Origin: Perkinsus marinus ATCC 50983
Taxonomy: Eukaryota; Perkinsozoa; Perkinsida; Perkinsidae
Assembly (NCBI RefSeq): GCF_000006405.1
Contig: NW_003216786.1
Location: 1 to 64,000 of the forward strand
Reading direction: 5' to 3'
DNA: 64,000 nt
The notes beneath the pieces are model-generated. The model saw only the letters and a program-made list of their open reading frames with translations. It made no database searches and was not told the origin of the DNA. Numbering within the stretch: position 1 is the first letter of the stretch; every line of letters begins with the position of its first letter. Below are positions 31,782 to 42,429 of this stretch, one piece after another. The translations under genes were made by a program, and so were the position numbers.

Positions 31782-34334
31782 TCACATCTGACCGGAGAAG
31801 GCAGCATATAGCACTCCACCAAATAAAATTACTATTGCCTCATCCTCGACTATGGTGGAATTGCATTTCCTTCTCGTGCCAGGGTTCGTTGCGATTGAAT
31901 TACTCCTCTTCCTTTCCTCCTTGTCTATACTCTCCTCTGCTGCTATCAACCTCGGACCAACAGCAGCTACTCTAGATGGGCATTTCGACTTATACTCTTC
32001 AAAATTCTTATCAAATAGACCAGCCAGACGCTGGAGCTGCTGGAGGTACGCAGCCTCATCCTTCCAGCCGTTGACAGGGTCAAGGATTTCACTCGGAATA
32101 CCAGGAAGGGACTTGGGGATCTGAGCTCAGTTACAGCATTTACGGAAGCGGTGAAATTAGTACAAGTGAATTCACACTCAAGTACCCTTAGTCCGAATAT
32201 AGGAGTCGACACTAGCTCCCCAGCCTCCACCATTCCCTTCAGTGTACCGTTATGTATTGCATCTATCATTTTACGGGTATACCTGCATTGTAATTAACTA
32301 TACGTGGACAAGGAAGGGACGCCTTGTTACTCCAATTTGATGCGGCTCCCACCGTTGGTATAGCTCCCACCTGTCCATCCCGTATTCAATAGAAATGCCG
32401 AGCCTGACATATAGGAGCTCTCTCTACTACTACAGTACAATGTTGCCGTCATTACAGTGGTGCTTCTGAAGTTTATCGGCGAGCATCTCTGCATACACAG
32501 TAGGATGCCATACCAGAAACGGCGCACCAAAGCACGAGGAGAACGTCGCGACCGGCTCAGTAATGCCGTCCTCAGTCCCTGATCACTCAACCGCTTCTTG
32601 TGGTTAGCATAAAAAGCATTCTTACCAGCGACTTTTGCCGTATACCCAGATATGAAATAGTACTGGACTTGATCCGGAGTGAGAACACTGACCGGAGGTA
32701 GCACTCCGAAGGCATCGCATGTGAGCAATATCACATTAGATGGGTGAATGTCGATCTGACAAATAGCAACTAGAACGCTGAATGTAAGGTAGCCGTCTTA
32801 CCTTAGCAGGAATGTGCGAATTTTCTATATACTCTAGGGGATAACTACACCGTGTATTCTCAGTGATGGAAGTATCATTGAAGTCTACTTCGCGAGTTCG
32901 TGGGTCGACTTGAACATTTTCTAGTACCTGCCAGAGCACCGTTGGCCACAAGCACGAGGAGCCACTTACCGTTCCGAAGCGGATGGCGTTGTAGATCTCT
33001 GGCTCGGTCTCTTTGGTGAGCCCTATGGCCTTTGCATAGCAGCCACCTTCGACGTTAAACACGCCTTTATCGGTCCACACATGCTCATCGTCACCCACCA
33101 AGAATCGTGATGGATCCGCTGATAGAGTCGTCTTGCCAGTACCCGACAGGCCAAAGAATAAAGTGCAGTCTGTCGGCTTCCCGGTTACCGAGTCCTTCTG
33201 AACCACGAGATAAATGCAAGCATAACTTCACCGAGGAGTGGTATGACCTGAATATTGCAGCTGGAGTGAAGAGGCAGCTGTCCGAACTTGTGCGGCATAG
33301 CCTGCATCATCAATGTAAGAATACCCTTCTTCATCTCACCAGCATACCTAACGTACTCATTGTCGACGACCACCCCAACAGCAGCCCTACTCAGTGCCCA
33401 TTATAACCATCTCGTTAGTTTTAAAATTCACTGCAACCGAAGTGTCCGACGTGAGCCCTTCGATGTTACTAACAACAGCAGCGTAGAAACCACAAAGCTC
33501 ATCCCTTCACAACGCTCACCGATCAGCTTTACATTGTCCAGCATTGAAGATAACGAAGTCAGGTTTAAAGGCCTCCAATTCCTCTGCTGGAGGAATCACC
33601 AACATGTTCTCCATGAAGAGGGCATGGTATGCTCGACTAGCAACAACTCGGACCTGACTTGACCCATAACACGACATCAATCACCAACACCAAGCGGTAC
33701 CTTGATCCGATACTCAGGATCCCAACCAGCGTAACCATCGACCACGAAGAGCTCATCTCTTTCGCTCAGATAATTGATAGCGTTGGCCTTCAAGATCTGG
33801 AAGCTCTCGGGACTGAGCTTATGGTTGATCTTACCCCACCAAATCTCATCGTTATACTCTTCACTGGAGTTATCAACGATTCGCTTGTCGCCTGACAAAG
33901 CACACGTCAGAGTAACTCAGTGGAAGCCTCCAACACTCACTGGGACTCCGCCCGTCTTCGCTCCACTATAGACGGCAAGTGCTCCACAGCTCGTATCTTG
34001 TCCCCATCTCACGACGAAGGGCGCTTTCATACCTGTCAACAGTGCATGCGGGGGAGTAACCAGGCAGGTGGTAGCGTTACAGTGAACTGGGTGTGACGTT
34101 CCTCATCACAGTCCTCTCAGAGGACTGTCTGATCCCATAGGAGTGGAAGTCCTTCTCAAGCTGAGTCTGCTGACCGACAACGGTAGCAGTAGGAGCGACG
34201 ACCTTCGGGTGGTGCAGACCGTTGAGTCGAGAGAATACGGAAAGGTATCGGGTCGAGGCTATCCGTAGACTAGACCTCGCAAGTTGGGAAGCTCCAAGAT
34301 TCAAAAGAGTCCCGCGAGCGCAACTGTGAAGCAT
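31782..34334 (-). CDS. PCK: Phosphoenolpyruvate carboxykinase (ATP), probably mitochondrial
   Basis: A minus-strand gene with about ten short introns. The ATG at 34334 opens [20 protein letters not shown], rich in Arg/Ser and without acids, a likely mitochondrial presequence. Landmarks in order: [63 protein letters not shown], the kinase loop [18 protein letters not shown], the metal site [81 protein letters not shown] and [15 protein letters not shown]. This is the ATP-type enzyme, converting oxaloacetate to PEP. Near 33960-34015 the frame shifts by one base and shifts back about 40-50 bases later (the [12 protein letters not shown] segment), so there is an error or damage. The C-terminus extends about 45 residues beyond the usual end. 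Confidence 0.85.
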
Positions 34335-34965
34335 TGAGTAAAAGACAGTTGAAAAGCTACAACAGTAAAGGGAGAATACGTCCAAGCCTAATGCACATTG
34401 AAGTGCTCCGTTTACCGATCCGAGATTTTCGGGAAATCTGCATTCCACCCGAATGAGAATAAGACGTTGGAAAATCCGATCTTATCCCAAGTTCAGAGAA
34501 TTCAAATCCCAGAATTTCAAGGTTCTCTTTCTAGTGTTCCACTTCACGAGTTCCGAGTTCGAAGAGTTCCCGGAATGTTTCGTCCCTGGGAAGAGCTCTT
34601 CGAGTCCGAAGGACCGTACACTATCATGCAGGCAACGAGAAATATCGCTTATAACCTACTAACTCATGACGTGGGTCTCATAAATTGAGAATTAATCACT
34701 CACTAAATCCAGAGTCTGAGTTCGTAGTCGTGTCCAGGCCGAGTATTCGGGAAATACATCTCTCCAAGTGTTTCCACAGTGTTCTATAGGTTGTATGATC
34801 GCAGAGCCCAACACGCGGAACTCGGAGTGATGAATCACTTTAGTTAGCTTCTGGACGGATAGTTTAGAAGGCATCCGTGACGGCGAAATCATGAAATCAT
34901 CATACATCGATGGCTCTAACAGATTTGAGGACAGTTCTCATGTTGAGCTCCTCCAACAGTATGTG

Positions 34966-34987
34966 GGTCAGAGTCTGACCGTCAGAC
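34966..34987. repeat. Alternating palindromic triplet
   Basis: Arm GTCAGA, spacer G, inverted arm TCTGAC, spacer C, arm GTCAGA. Centres are at 34973 and 34980, each with perfect 7-bp arms. Confidence 0.85.
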
Positions 34988-35503
34988 ACCTTCCTCTTCC
35001 ATTAACTAGAGGCTCGGACTACTAGTGACTACATTTGCACAGTGTCGGGAAGTTTCCGAACCGCTGCGCCTCCGGAGTACCGATTCTTAACGAGGCTAAA
35101 GAGCCTGTTTTACATACAACCAATGTCAACGTCGGCATCTATGTCTGCACTATTCTGTCACAACAGCGACGTCGTGCACGATCCTCGAGTTACTTCATCT
35201 CGGACACGGAGAAGCGCTATTGCGCAGCAAGTAGATCGATAAGCTGTCGTTCCAGAGCCCAAGACAATGTGTTCCAAAGGATAGCACTCGGAAAAAAGAT
35301 TTGTCCTAAGTGAACCGCGAGCCTGCGGCCCACCAAACCTACGCAATCCGTTTCAAATCATTCAGCAGCCGAACTTTGTTTGAGCAAATAGCCATCATAA
35401 TCGATCATTCTGGCACGCGCAAGTACGGTCTCTCTCGCACGCGGTTACATCGGATGACTCGATCCCAATCACGAGTCGAGATTCTCGACGAGCGGATGGA
35501 TCA

Positions 35504-35525
35504 GCCACCAATGGTGGCCCACCAT
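35504..35525. repeat. Alternating palindromic triplet
   Basis: Arm CCACCA, spacer A, inverted arm TGGTGG, spacer C, arm CCACCA. Centres are at 35511 and 35518, arms 7 bp. A plain single-centre palindrome (GTCGAGA, T, TCTCGAC) lies just upstream at 35475-35489. Confidence 0.85.
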
Positions 35526-35570
35526 GGATGCTTTCATGTGTGCTCAAGCTTCCTGTCTATCTGGCAGATC

Positions 35571-35592
35571 ATGGGATAATCCCATTGGGATT
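35571..35592. repeat. Alternating palindromic triplet
   Basis: Arm TGGGAT, spacer A, inverted arm ATCCCA, spacer T, arm TGGGAT. Centres are at 35578 and 35585, arms 7 bp. Confidence 0.85.
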
Positions 35593-35602
35593 CACATGAC
35601 CT

Positions 35603-35624
35603 ATGAGAATTTCTCATTGAGAAA
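35603..35624. repeat. Alternating palindromic triplet
   Basis: Arm TGAGAA, spacer T, inverted arm TTCTCA, spacer T, arm TGAGAA. Centres are at 35610 and 35617, arms 7 bp. It lies 10 bases from the preceding element. Confidence 0.85.
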
Positions 35625-35757
35625 CAATGAGAGAGCCTCTCAAAGATTCGGTCAAGAATGGTGAACGCAGAATCTACATAAGATGAACGGCCGGTCCATC
35701 ATATAAGCGTCGATGATATTGCGCTACTTCTGGGCAACACCGAGGGTTGCATGAACG

Positions 35758-35777
35758 TTGTGGACCACAGCTTGTGG
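35758..35777. repeat. Imperfect alternating palindromic triplet
   Basis: Arm TTGTGG, spacer A, inverted arm CCACAG (one mismatch), spacer C, arm TTGTGG. It has the 14-base period of the perfect elements. Confidence 0.6.
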
Positions 35778-36424
35778 TGGGCCTTGTAGCGAATGTACTC
35801 CTTTCACTTATTGCCTCGCGTATGTGCAGACGAGTACACCGTACAATGAGGTTGTCCCGGGAACGTTCTCTGCGTTCCCGGACGTATACGTTTGCGGCTC
35901 GCAGTAATCGGACCCTCGATCTCAACCTGTGAGATCAGAAGCGCCATCTCTCAGGTGTAGATACACCAGAGGTCCCGGATTGCCCTTCTTTATAAGTATG
36001 AGGTTGGTACGAATAAGTTGGAGAATGTCCCACTTCCGCTTACTCGGCTCCATGACTGGCCTATGCTCTACCATAACACTCGTCTCAATGAGTGGTCGTA
36101 TGCTGAGGAATATATCTTCCCCATGGTACAGATGAAGGTGGTTCGTCATTGAACCCCATCTGGACTCCAGATTTTTGATTGTGAAGTTTGTTATGGTGAG
36201 GTGATGCTGTCGTCCTCATGGTAAATGCATATTTCTGGATCTGGGAAAAGCGTTTCCACGTTGACGTTTAGGTGATCATAAGGTTCTCGAAATCCGAAGT
36301 GATAACAGAGTCTTCTATTCGGGCAGCGTGTTGTTTGGATACAAGCATGGACCAGCGGGATTACCTGGTCACACTGTTCTGTTAGGCGCGTCTGCAGGAT
36401 CCTTTAGCTTCCGTCCTAGAGAGT

Positions 36425-36447
36425 GTCGATGGCATTATGCCATCGAC
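36425..36447. repeat. 23-bp perfect single-centre palindrome
   Basis: Left arm GTCGATGGCAT pairs perfectly with its inverse around a single T at 36436 (11-bp arms). No third arm is present. Confidence 0.8.
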
Positions 36448-36534
36448 CTTTTTAGATCGTTTTTAGTCCTCAGTCGGTGAGAGATGACACTCGTGGAAAG
36501 TCAGCAAAGCTGTAGTGTATTGTGATAATAAATC

Positions 36535-36557
36535 ATTTGTATGATACAAATTGTATC
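36535..36557. repeat. Alternating palindromic triplet
   Basis: Arm TTGTAT, spacer G, inverted arm ATACAA, spacer A, arm TTGTAT. Centres are at 36543 (arms 8) and 36550 (arms 7). Confidence 0.85.
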
Positions 36558-36993
36558 CTAGTCTGCCAACTCGTTGGTAGGCACCAAGAGCTATGTGAGG
36601 ATAGCTCTCCAGAGACTGGTGGTTTCAATCCCAACCATCATTATCCATATACGTGATGTATATGCTGTTGAGTTGGAATGCAATCATATCAAAGGGATAC
36701 AAGATTCCCCGGCTGGTATTCTCTCAAGCCTGAGTAACTCCCTTCCAAGTTAGAGACTAGCAAGATTGTGACACTTCAGATAACGATGCTCTCACATCAG
36801 ATATTCCTGCAGACTGTGTTACAGTGACGACAGTTGCAACATCTACTCAGCATGTTTATATTTTAGAATCTCATCTATTGTCAATCCACCGTTGCCTTCA
36901 TCCATTGCCTATCACTCTCCGACCACGTTCTATTACCTCGGCCAGAGCCACTCTGTTGGCGACAGACATGTTTCTCCGACGACGACGGATTAA

Positions 36994-37022
36994 TTCGTCG
37001 TCGACGAAGTTCGTCGGACGAA
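36994..37022. repeat. Alternating palindromic triplet, 7-nt arms
   Basis: Arm TTCGTCG, spacer T, inverted arm CGACGAA, spacer G, arm TTCGTCG. Centres are at 37001 and 37009 (arms 7), with a further 6-bp-arm centre at 37016. A looped hairpin (CGACGACG/CGTCGTCG) lies immediately upstream. Confidence 0.85.
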
Positions 37023-37134
37023 TCAGTGTATGTTGTTCAGCCACCGCTCGTAACATCATGTCACTGACATGCCCTTCGCTGATACTCCGCGGCGCTTTCG
37101 TGGTTTCAAGATATACCGACGGTTCGTTCCTCGC

Positions 37135-37165
37135 TGTACTCCGGAGGAACTTCCTCCAGAGTACA
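37135..37165. repeat. Single-centre palindrome, 15-bp arms
   Basis: Left arm starts TGTACTCCGGAGGAA; centre C at 37150. Arms pair over 15 bp with one mismatch. Confidence 0.75.
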
Positions 37166-37499
37166 ACATCGTCTGTACAGGTACAGCGTAACGAAATTAG
37201 TCAAACGAACAGTTGTATGGGCGCTAACTGATCTTGGTATACCAGAGAGAACTCAACCAAGACCGACAGGTAATCTATGAAGCAGATTGACTGCAGTAAT
37301 GGGGCTACACACGAGGCGTAACACAAAAGAACAACAGTGTGATGAATATCTACCGTGTGAAGATGTAATAAAGTTAGGCTCTCCGATGGGAGAGATCTGT
37401 ACTGAATGTGAGGGTATGGATGGTCTGATAACCAAATAGGAAAGACTTCAAAGCTCGAAGGGAGACTTATTTACGAGGATAGACGAGCCAGTGGAATTC

Positions 37500-39318
37500 T
37501 TCATGTGAACTCTGAATTTCTGGTAGTATCTGAGCAATGACATATCCTCCCTGCACAAGAATGGGATGACTGTACGCAGCGCCCTGTGTTTCCCGCACGA
37601 CTGTACAACTGATGTTCCTCAGCAAGAGCATCTACCATCATCAACGCATGCTTCACATTAGACCCGTTCCATACCGCATTTACTATGCGGATCAAATCGG
37701 ACACGAAGCAACCTGTCACAATGGCATCAGCGGTTGCAAAGACCTATGAAAACCTACCAGCAGCGGTGGCTAGGGCTCCCACGATGGCAATCTTCTCCTC
37801 ATCACACGACGTCAGGTACGCATTCAAGAGGGGTATTCCTGATAAATGTAAGATTACTTTGCACGGCGGCAGTTGAGCGGAGGACCTTTTGTAAGAAGCG
37901 AGCTAACGCCAGAGAGATCAGGGATGGCCGCCATCATTGGACGGGCCGCGGAGTCAACGAACGAATTCGATGCGTATGAGGTGACCTGCTGCAACGATCA
38001 CCCGAGCTTCTACTGATACCCCATCTCCTCACGAGTGCTAAAACGGCCAGCGCTACATGGTTGGCAGCACAGCTTCGAACATTTTCCTCGTCCTCTCCAA
38101 CGGGGCCATCAGAACCTGTGAGGGCCAGAGAGGCTATAATAGATAGGCTTTGACAGGATCTGACAACATTATGACGAAGGATATAAGACCATCAGGCCGC
38201 ACCTGAGGACAGCTCCTGCGTTGAACCAAGAAAAGCAGTCGGGAGCAAGCTCGGGTAGAGCTAGTATGAATCGATCGTAGCATATCCTGAGGCAGTCTGC
38301 CACTGTAGCAGTGCCGTCGAGGTTCCAATCGAATATGGAGCTACTTAGCACAACCTGAAACATCTATACCCGATAGCTGCCCAGTTAAGGGTGGGCTAAG
38401 TACAGATGAGCACGTTATACTGTCTTAGCCGAGCCTACTCCAACGATCAGAATGGATATTCTTAGACGATGAAGAGCTATAGTCACTATAGTGTAGTGGA
38501 GGATGGCGAGAGCAGATGAGGACCACCTTGAGACGCATGAGCGCTTTGGATCGCTCACTGCCTTTCCTGCAATCCTCCTCGTTCTTGACGAGGAAAGCCT
38601 TTGAGTTGACATTTGCGTCGCCATAATTGACAAAACCCGAGAAGAAGTGCCCCCAAGTGACAATCCAAGACGATGGTGGAGAGTCCAGAGGACACCTACA
38701 GTAGTGAATGAGGGAGACCAAGGGACGACACGCATACCTAACGTCCACTGCAAGAGACACGCTGGCAGCACACATCGCGCGGACTGAGGCTTCAGCACGG
38801 AATGCCTCAGAAGAGGTAGCCTCAGGGCTATTTAAATGAGGGTGAAGGTGGGACACGGACTGAACCAAGAAGATGGCTAGAGCGGGCCGATCCTGTACTC
38901 ACCTTAGCAAAGATCTCCCATGCTCTGCAGTAGAGAGGAGCATCGTGCACACTGCCGATGAGATTGAGGCAGCGATGGAGCATCCTAGCTAGGTTCATGC
39001 GGCGTTCTGTGCTTTCCAGGATGCATGCTGTTCCACACGAAGGAGTAGCCCGAGTGATGGACGAGTTTATGTAAGCCAGGAACTACAAAGAACCACCGAG
39101 AGGCCACACTCCAGAGTATCTTCAGCGAGCCTTGTCCCTACCTCATCCGAGCACCGATGCTCCACCCATCTCGACTGAAGGCTACTGTCGCTCCTCCTCC
39201 CACTCCCAGACAGACTCGTGCCGGACGAGGAAGACAGACGGAGACGTTTAGCCGCTGGAAGTTGGGAGTTTAATTCCATCTCCATTGAGGGCGACGAACA
39301 CGAATCCGGCGAGAACAT
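37500..39318 (-). CDS. Unidentified multi-exon protein
   Basis: The ATG at 39318 opens MFSPDSCSSPSMEMELNSQ and LPAAKRLRLSSSSG, with a basic KRLRL patch that could be a nuclear signal. An intron (about 39138-39083) joins CSDE to FLAYINSSITRATPS, followed by ERRMNLARMLHRCLNLIGSV and CRAWEIFAK, then a GTGAGT donor. Later minus-strand pieces (38868-38500, 38360-38200, 37870-37800 with LLNAYLTSCDEEKIAIVGAL, and 37720-37501) look like amphipathic helices, as in a HEAT-like or karyopherin-like solenoid. The similarity is too weak to name. Exon limits and the 3' end are uncertain. Confidence 0.4.
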
Positions 39319-39567
39319 GATGCAGCGCAGCAGACCTACCTCGGTTCAATTGACCACACTTCAACAAGACACTCCAGTCACAGATGGACACAACTGATGA
39401 TGATAAAGACGAAGGCGTTCAGGACATGTGTCATGTCGCGGCGACTACGAATGAGCATTCTTAGTAGCCGCTTTGGGATCCTCTGTATCAGGAAGAGTAA
39501 TCCCTAGCCGTTTAACAGATCTACAATGATACAAAGTTGACCCTATAGACGACCAATCTGATGATGA

Positions 39568-42009
39568 TCACCTGGTAAATTGTCGAGTGCTGTTGCAGTA
39601 CTTCAGCTTATCCAACTCTGCCTTCAGCTTGTTCTTCTCAGCCCAGCCTTCTCGTATGCGCATCTAAACGACAAAAAAGCAATGACCCAGAGAGTACGGC
39701 GACAAGTACGTACTATCCTCTTCTGGTAAAATGCCTCCTTCGCCTCGGCTACATCACGTAACTTCGCCTCAGTCTGGGAAATCCTCAGCATCCCTATGTA
39801 CAAAGCAGTGTACCACGAAACACATGCGTACAGAAATAACCCACTTCTCTGATTTATGTGCTCATGCTGATTAGCTACTCTAGCAGCATTGATTTTGACC
39901 AGATCCTCGTACATCTCCCGTTTTAGTCTTAGCTGCCGTGCAACAAACGCTTCTCTCGCAGCTTTCTCCCCAGCAGCACTGCGACAAGATGCGACGCTCG
40001 CAAGTTCGATACCAACACCCTACTCTTTTCGAGATATTTTTCGCTCATACATCTCCTTCACCCTCTGGTGGTGCTCCAGCCTCGCCTTAGCCGCTCTTTC
40101 TCGAACCTTGTCTATGTCCTCCTCATGCTTGCGGTTCCCTACAAGAACCATACCCTCCTCTCCCATCATCCATTCCAGCTTTACGGAGTTTGATAGCTTC
40201 CCAAGCTTCCTTCCGCAGCCTGTCATTCTTCCCTAAGAAGTGAGCCCAGTCGTCACCAAGCGTCACCATAATATGAAGGCTGCTTACTTATAGCTTCCTC
40301 ATGCCTCTTCTTGGCCTCCTCTCCTAATGCCTGTCGACTTGCTTCAGTCTCTGTTGCGATCCGCTCCGCCGCCGCCAGCCGTTTGGAGAACTCAATCGAT
40401 CGTACTGTCGCTGCGTCCGCCAACTGAATTCCGGCAAATGGGCATTGATGATGAAAGCACTCCTACCATCTGCATGAGGTTGGCCTTATTCTCTTCAATC
40501 TGTCTCTGCTTCTCCGCAGACTTCGCTTGCCGTGCTGCCGCCTCAGCGGCTAGCCGTTCACGCTCTACCCTCATCTTCTCCTTCACCTCCTCCAACTTCT
40601 CAGCGAAGGCTTCCGCCTCGGCCTTCCTGCATCACGATACACTCAGTCAATACTCTGATGATGAGTAGGAGACGATAGCCTACTACTTGATCTCGGCTAA
40701 AGCTTGTTTCCGCTCGGCTACTGTGTTTAGCTTACTTTTAATCCTCGATTGTACCTCAGAGATTGTGCGAGTACTATATAGAGCGCAACGAACAAGTAGC
40801 TCTCCTACTTCTTCTCGAAGGCGATCCTTTTCCTCTAGATTCCTCCGTAACAACTCTTCTCGTTGTTTCTTCTTCTGATCCATCACAGCCTGGCGAGCCT
40901 ACTCAAAACCAACTATTAGCGCCCTTGTTCCATCTATTAGGTCAAACTACGGCTTTCGAGATTATATCAATTTAACCGACACCCGAATAAGATCAATCTC
41001 AAGCTGTATGGCCTTCATATCCTGGACAGAGGAGAGAGAGGCTCATCGGAAGAGTCACCTCCTTGAGCTTTTGACGGTCTTCTTTAAGCGTTCTCAGCTT
41101 CTTGGCAAACTTCGCTTCCTGTGCTTGCCTTGCCGCAGCCAACTGCTTCTTGGCGAGCTCACTCGTGATCATGCCTAGTATTTCAGACTTCAATTCCTCC
41201 CCTGCAGCAAAGACGATACGTGTTATCCTCTCCGATACGGCCTTTATGTAGTATTATCTCACTTGTTCGTTCGACTTGTTCTCTTTGTCGAGCTATCGCT
41301 GGGTCCTCTTCCTCGTCCTCACCTCGTGTTCTCGAACCTCCAGCAGCAGATTTCGATTCTCGATATGCTCGCAAAGCCCGTGGAGAGGTACGAACTGACA
41401 ATCGAGTCATACAATTCCGAGAATCACGACGAAGATGCAAGTTCATCAGCTACTCGGCCAGCCAAGCCTTACTCGACTGCTCTTGCTGGTACTCTTGAAG
41501 GCTTCTATATTCAGCAAGCTCTTCAGCAGTGACATGCTCTCTCTCGGCCAGAACCAACTCAGTGTAGTGATCTCTCTTGGCGGCCATTAACTACCCAATG
41601 AGGAACACTACAATTAGAGAGCACAGCTCTATGTGATCATACCTGGGTCCATAGATCAGCTACTTCAGGGTCTCCACTTCGTAAGGCCCGGCTAGGCAGC
41701 TGCTGACTCGCCGCCTGATGGGAGAAGGGAATACGTATGGTTAGAAACTGGCCTACCTTATCCAGCATCTCTCGAGTGATACCGAGTTTATCGACGACAA
41801 GACGAGTACGAGGAGAACTGATAGACGTGTGGAGGAGGGGAATTTGCAAGGCGTAACTTCACCTCAAGTCCACGGGCATTTCCATCTCATCGTTGGAAGG
41901 ACTGACGGAACACTTAGCTGAAAGCAGGAAGGAAGTATGGGCCTAGGCATAACAGCGTTGACGTACCATTCATAGGGGAGGAGGTGGACTGTATAGGAGA
42001 AGATGGCAT
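39568..42009 (-). CDS. Long coiled-coil protein, possibly flagellar
   Basis: A minus-strand gene of many small exons. The ATG at 42009 opens MPSSPIQSTSSPMN before a GTACGT donor. Later exons are almost pure Glu/Lys/Arg/Ala heptads: MAAKRDHYTELVLAEREHVT (about 41587), KKLRTLKEDRQKLKEV, KKKQREELLRRNLEEKDRLR, EEVKEKMRVERERLAAEA, MYEDLVKINAARVANQHEH, QTEAKLRDVAEAKEAFYQKR. The last exon is IREGWAEKNKLKAELDKLKY, with a stop at 39568. The composition resembles trichohyalin/plectin-homology proteins of cilia and flagella (CFAP45/CFAP53 type), which would suit a flagellated zoospore stage, but the resemblance is compositional only. Confidence 0.5.
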
Positions 42010-42429
42010 TGAATAGATAATAACATCAGTGCTGTGACGAATCAAGTATTAGAAAACTCAGTTCTTCGTGCGTTACTGCGGAATAGATAGATTGGGGCGA
42101 GCGCTAATTAAAATGCTCTGTTGGTCTGTCTAAAGATTCTACTTATCGCCCGCAATGCATATCAATGATGCCACTGTTAAAAAGGCTTCAACTTATTGAT
42201 TCATACAAGTTGTATTCGACCCCTACACTGTAGGCTCAAAACACCCGAGAGTACTAACGCGACACCAGCATAAGTGAACAACACATTAAGTTGCATGATA
42301 AGTCATTGAGGATTGATGTCAAAGTGATTTAAATCATCAGAATTCACATGCTTCGCAGCTAGACTCGCCAAGGAGGAAAAGCTGAGAGGAAAAACAGCGC
42401 TCACCACGGAAGCACATCACGACATGTCC
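42010..42429. other. Spacer between two minus-strand genes
   Basis: AT-rich in part. It probably holds the promoter of the coiled-coil gene. No feature is recognised. Confidence 0.4.

Larger units (their letters stand above)
34335..37499. other. 3.2-kb gene-free stretch dense in short palindromes
   Basis: I find no coding domain here. It holds seven of the alternating palindromic triplets (34966, 35504, 35571, 35603, 35758 imperfect, 36535, 36994). It also has long single-centre palindromes at 36425-36447 (11-bp arms) and 37135-37165 (15-bp arms, one mismatch), and looped hairpins near 35850 (CCGGGAACG/CGTTCCCGG), 36590 (AGAGCTAT/ATAGCTCT) and 36643 (CATATAC/GTATATG). Confidence 0.7.

Noticed and set aside
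34108-34128. A 10-bp-arm single-centre palindrome as a further intergenic element
   Set aside because: It lies inside the first PEPCK exon (RQSSERTV codons) and has no third arm, so I did not count it in the family.
36561-36640. A tRNA gene
   Set aside because: A T-loop-like TTCAATC and an anticodon-like hairpin occur, but the T stem pairs poorly, the anticodon loop is not 7 nt and no acceptor stem forms. At best a decayed tRNA-derived fragment.
34966-37022. A CRISPR-like array
   Set aside because: The palindromes are regularly built but have different sequences and irregular spacing, with no repeated unit, spacer set or cas gene; the context is a eukaryotic nuclear genome.
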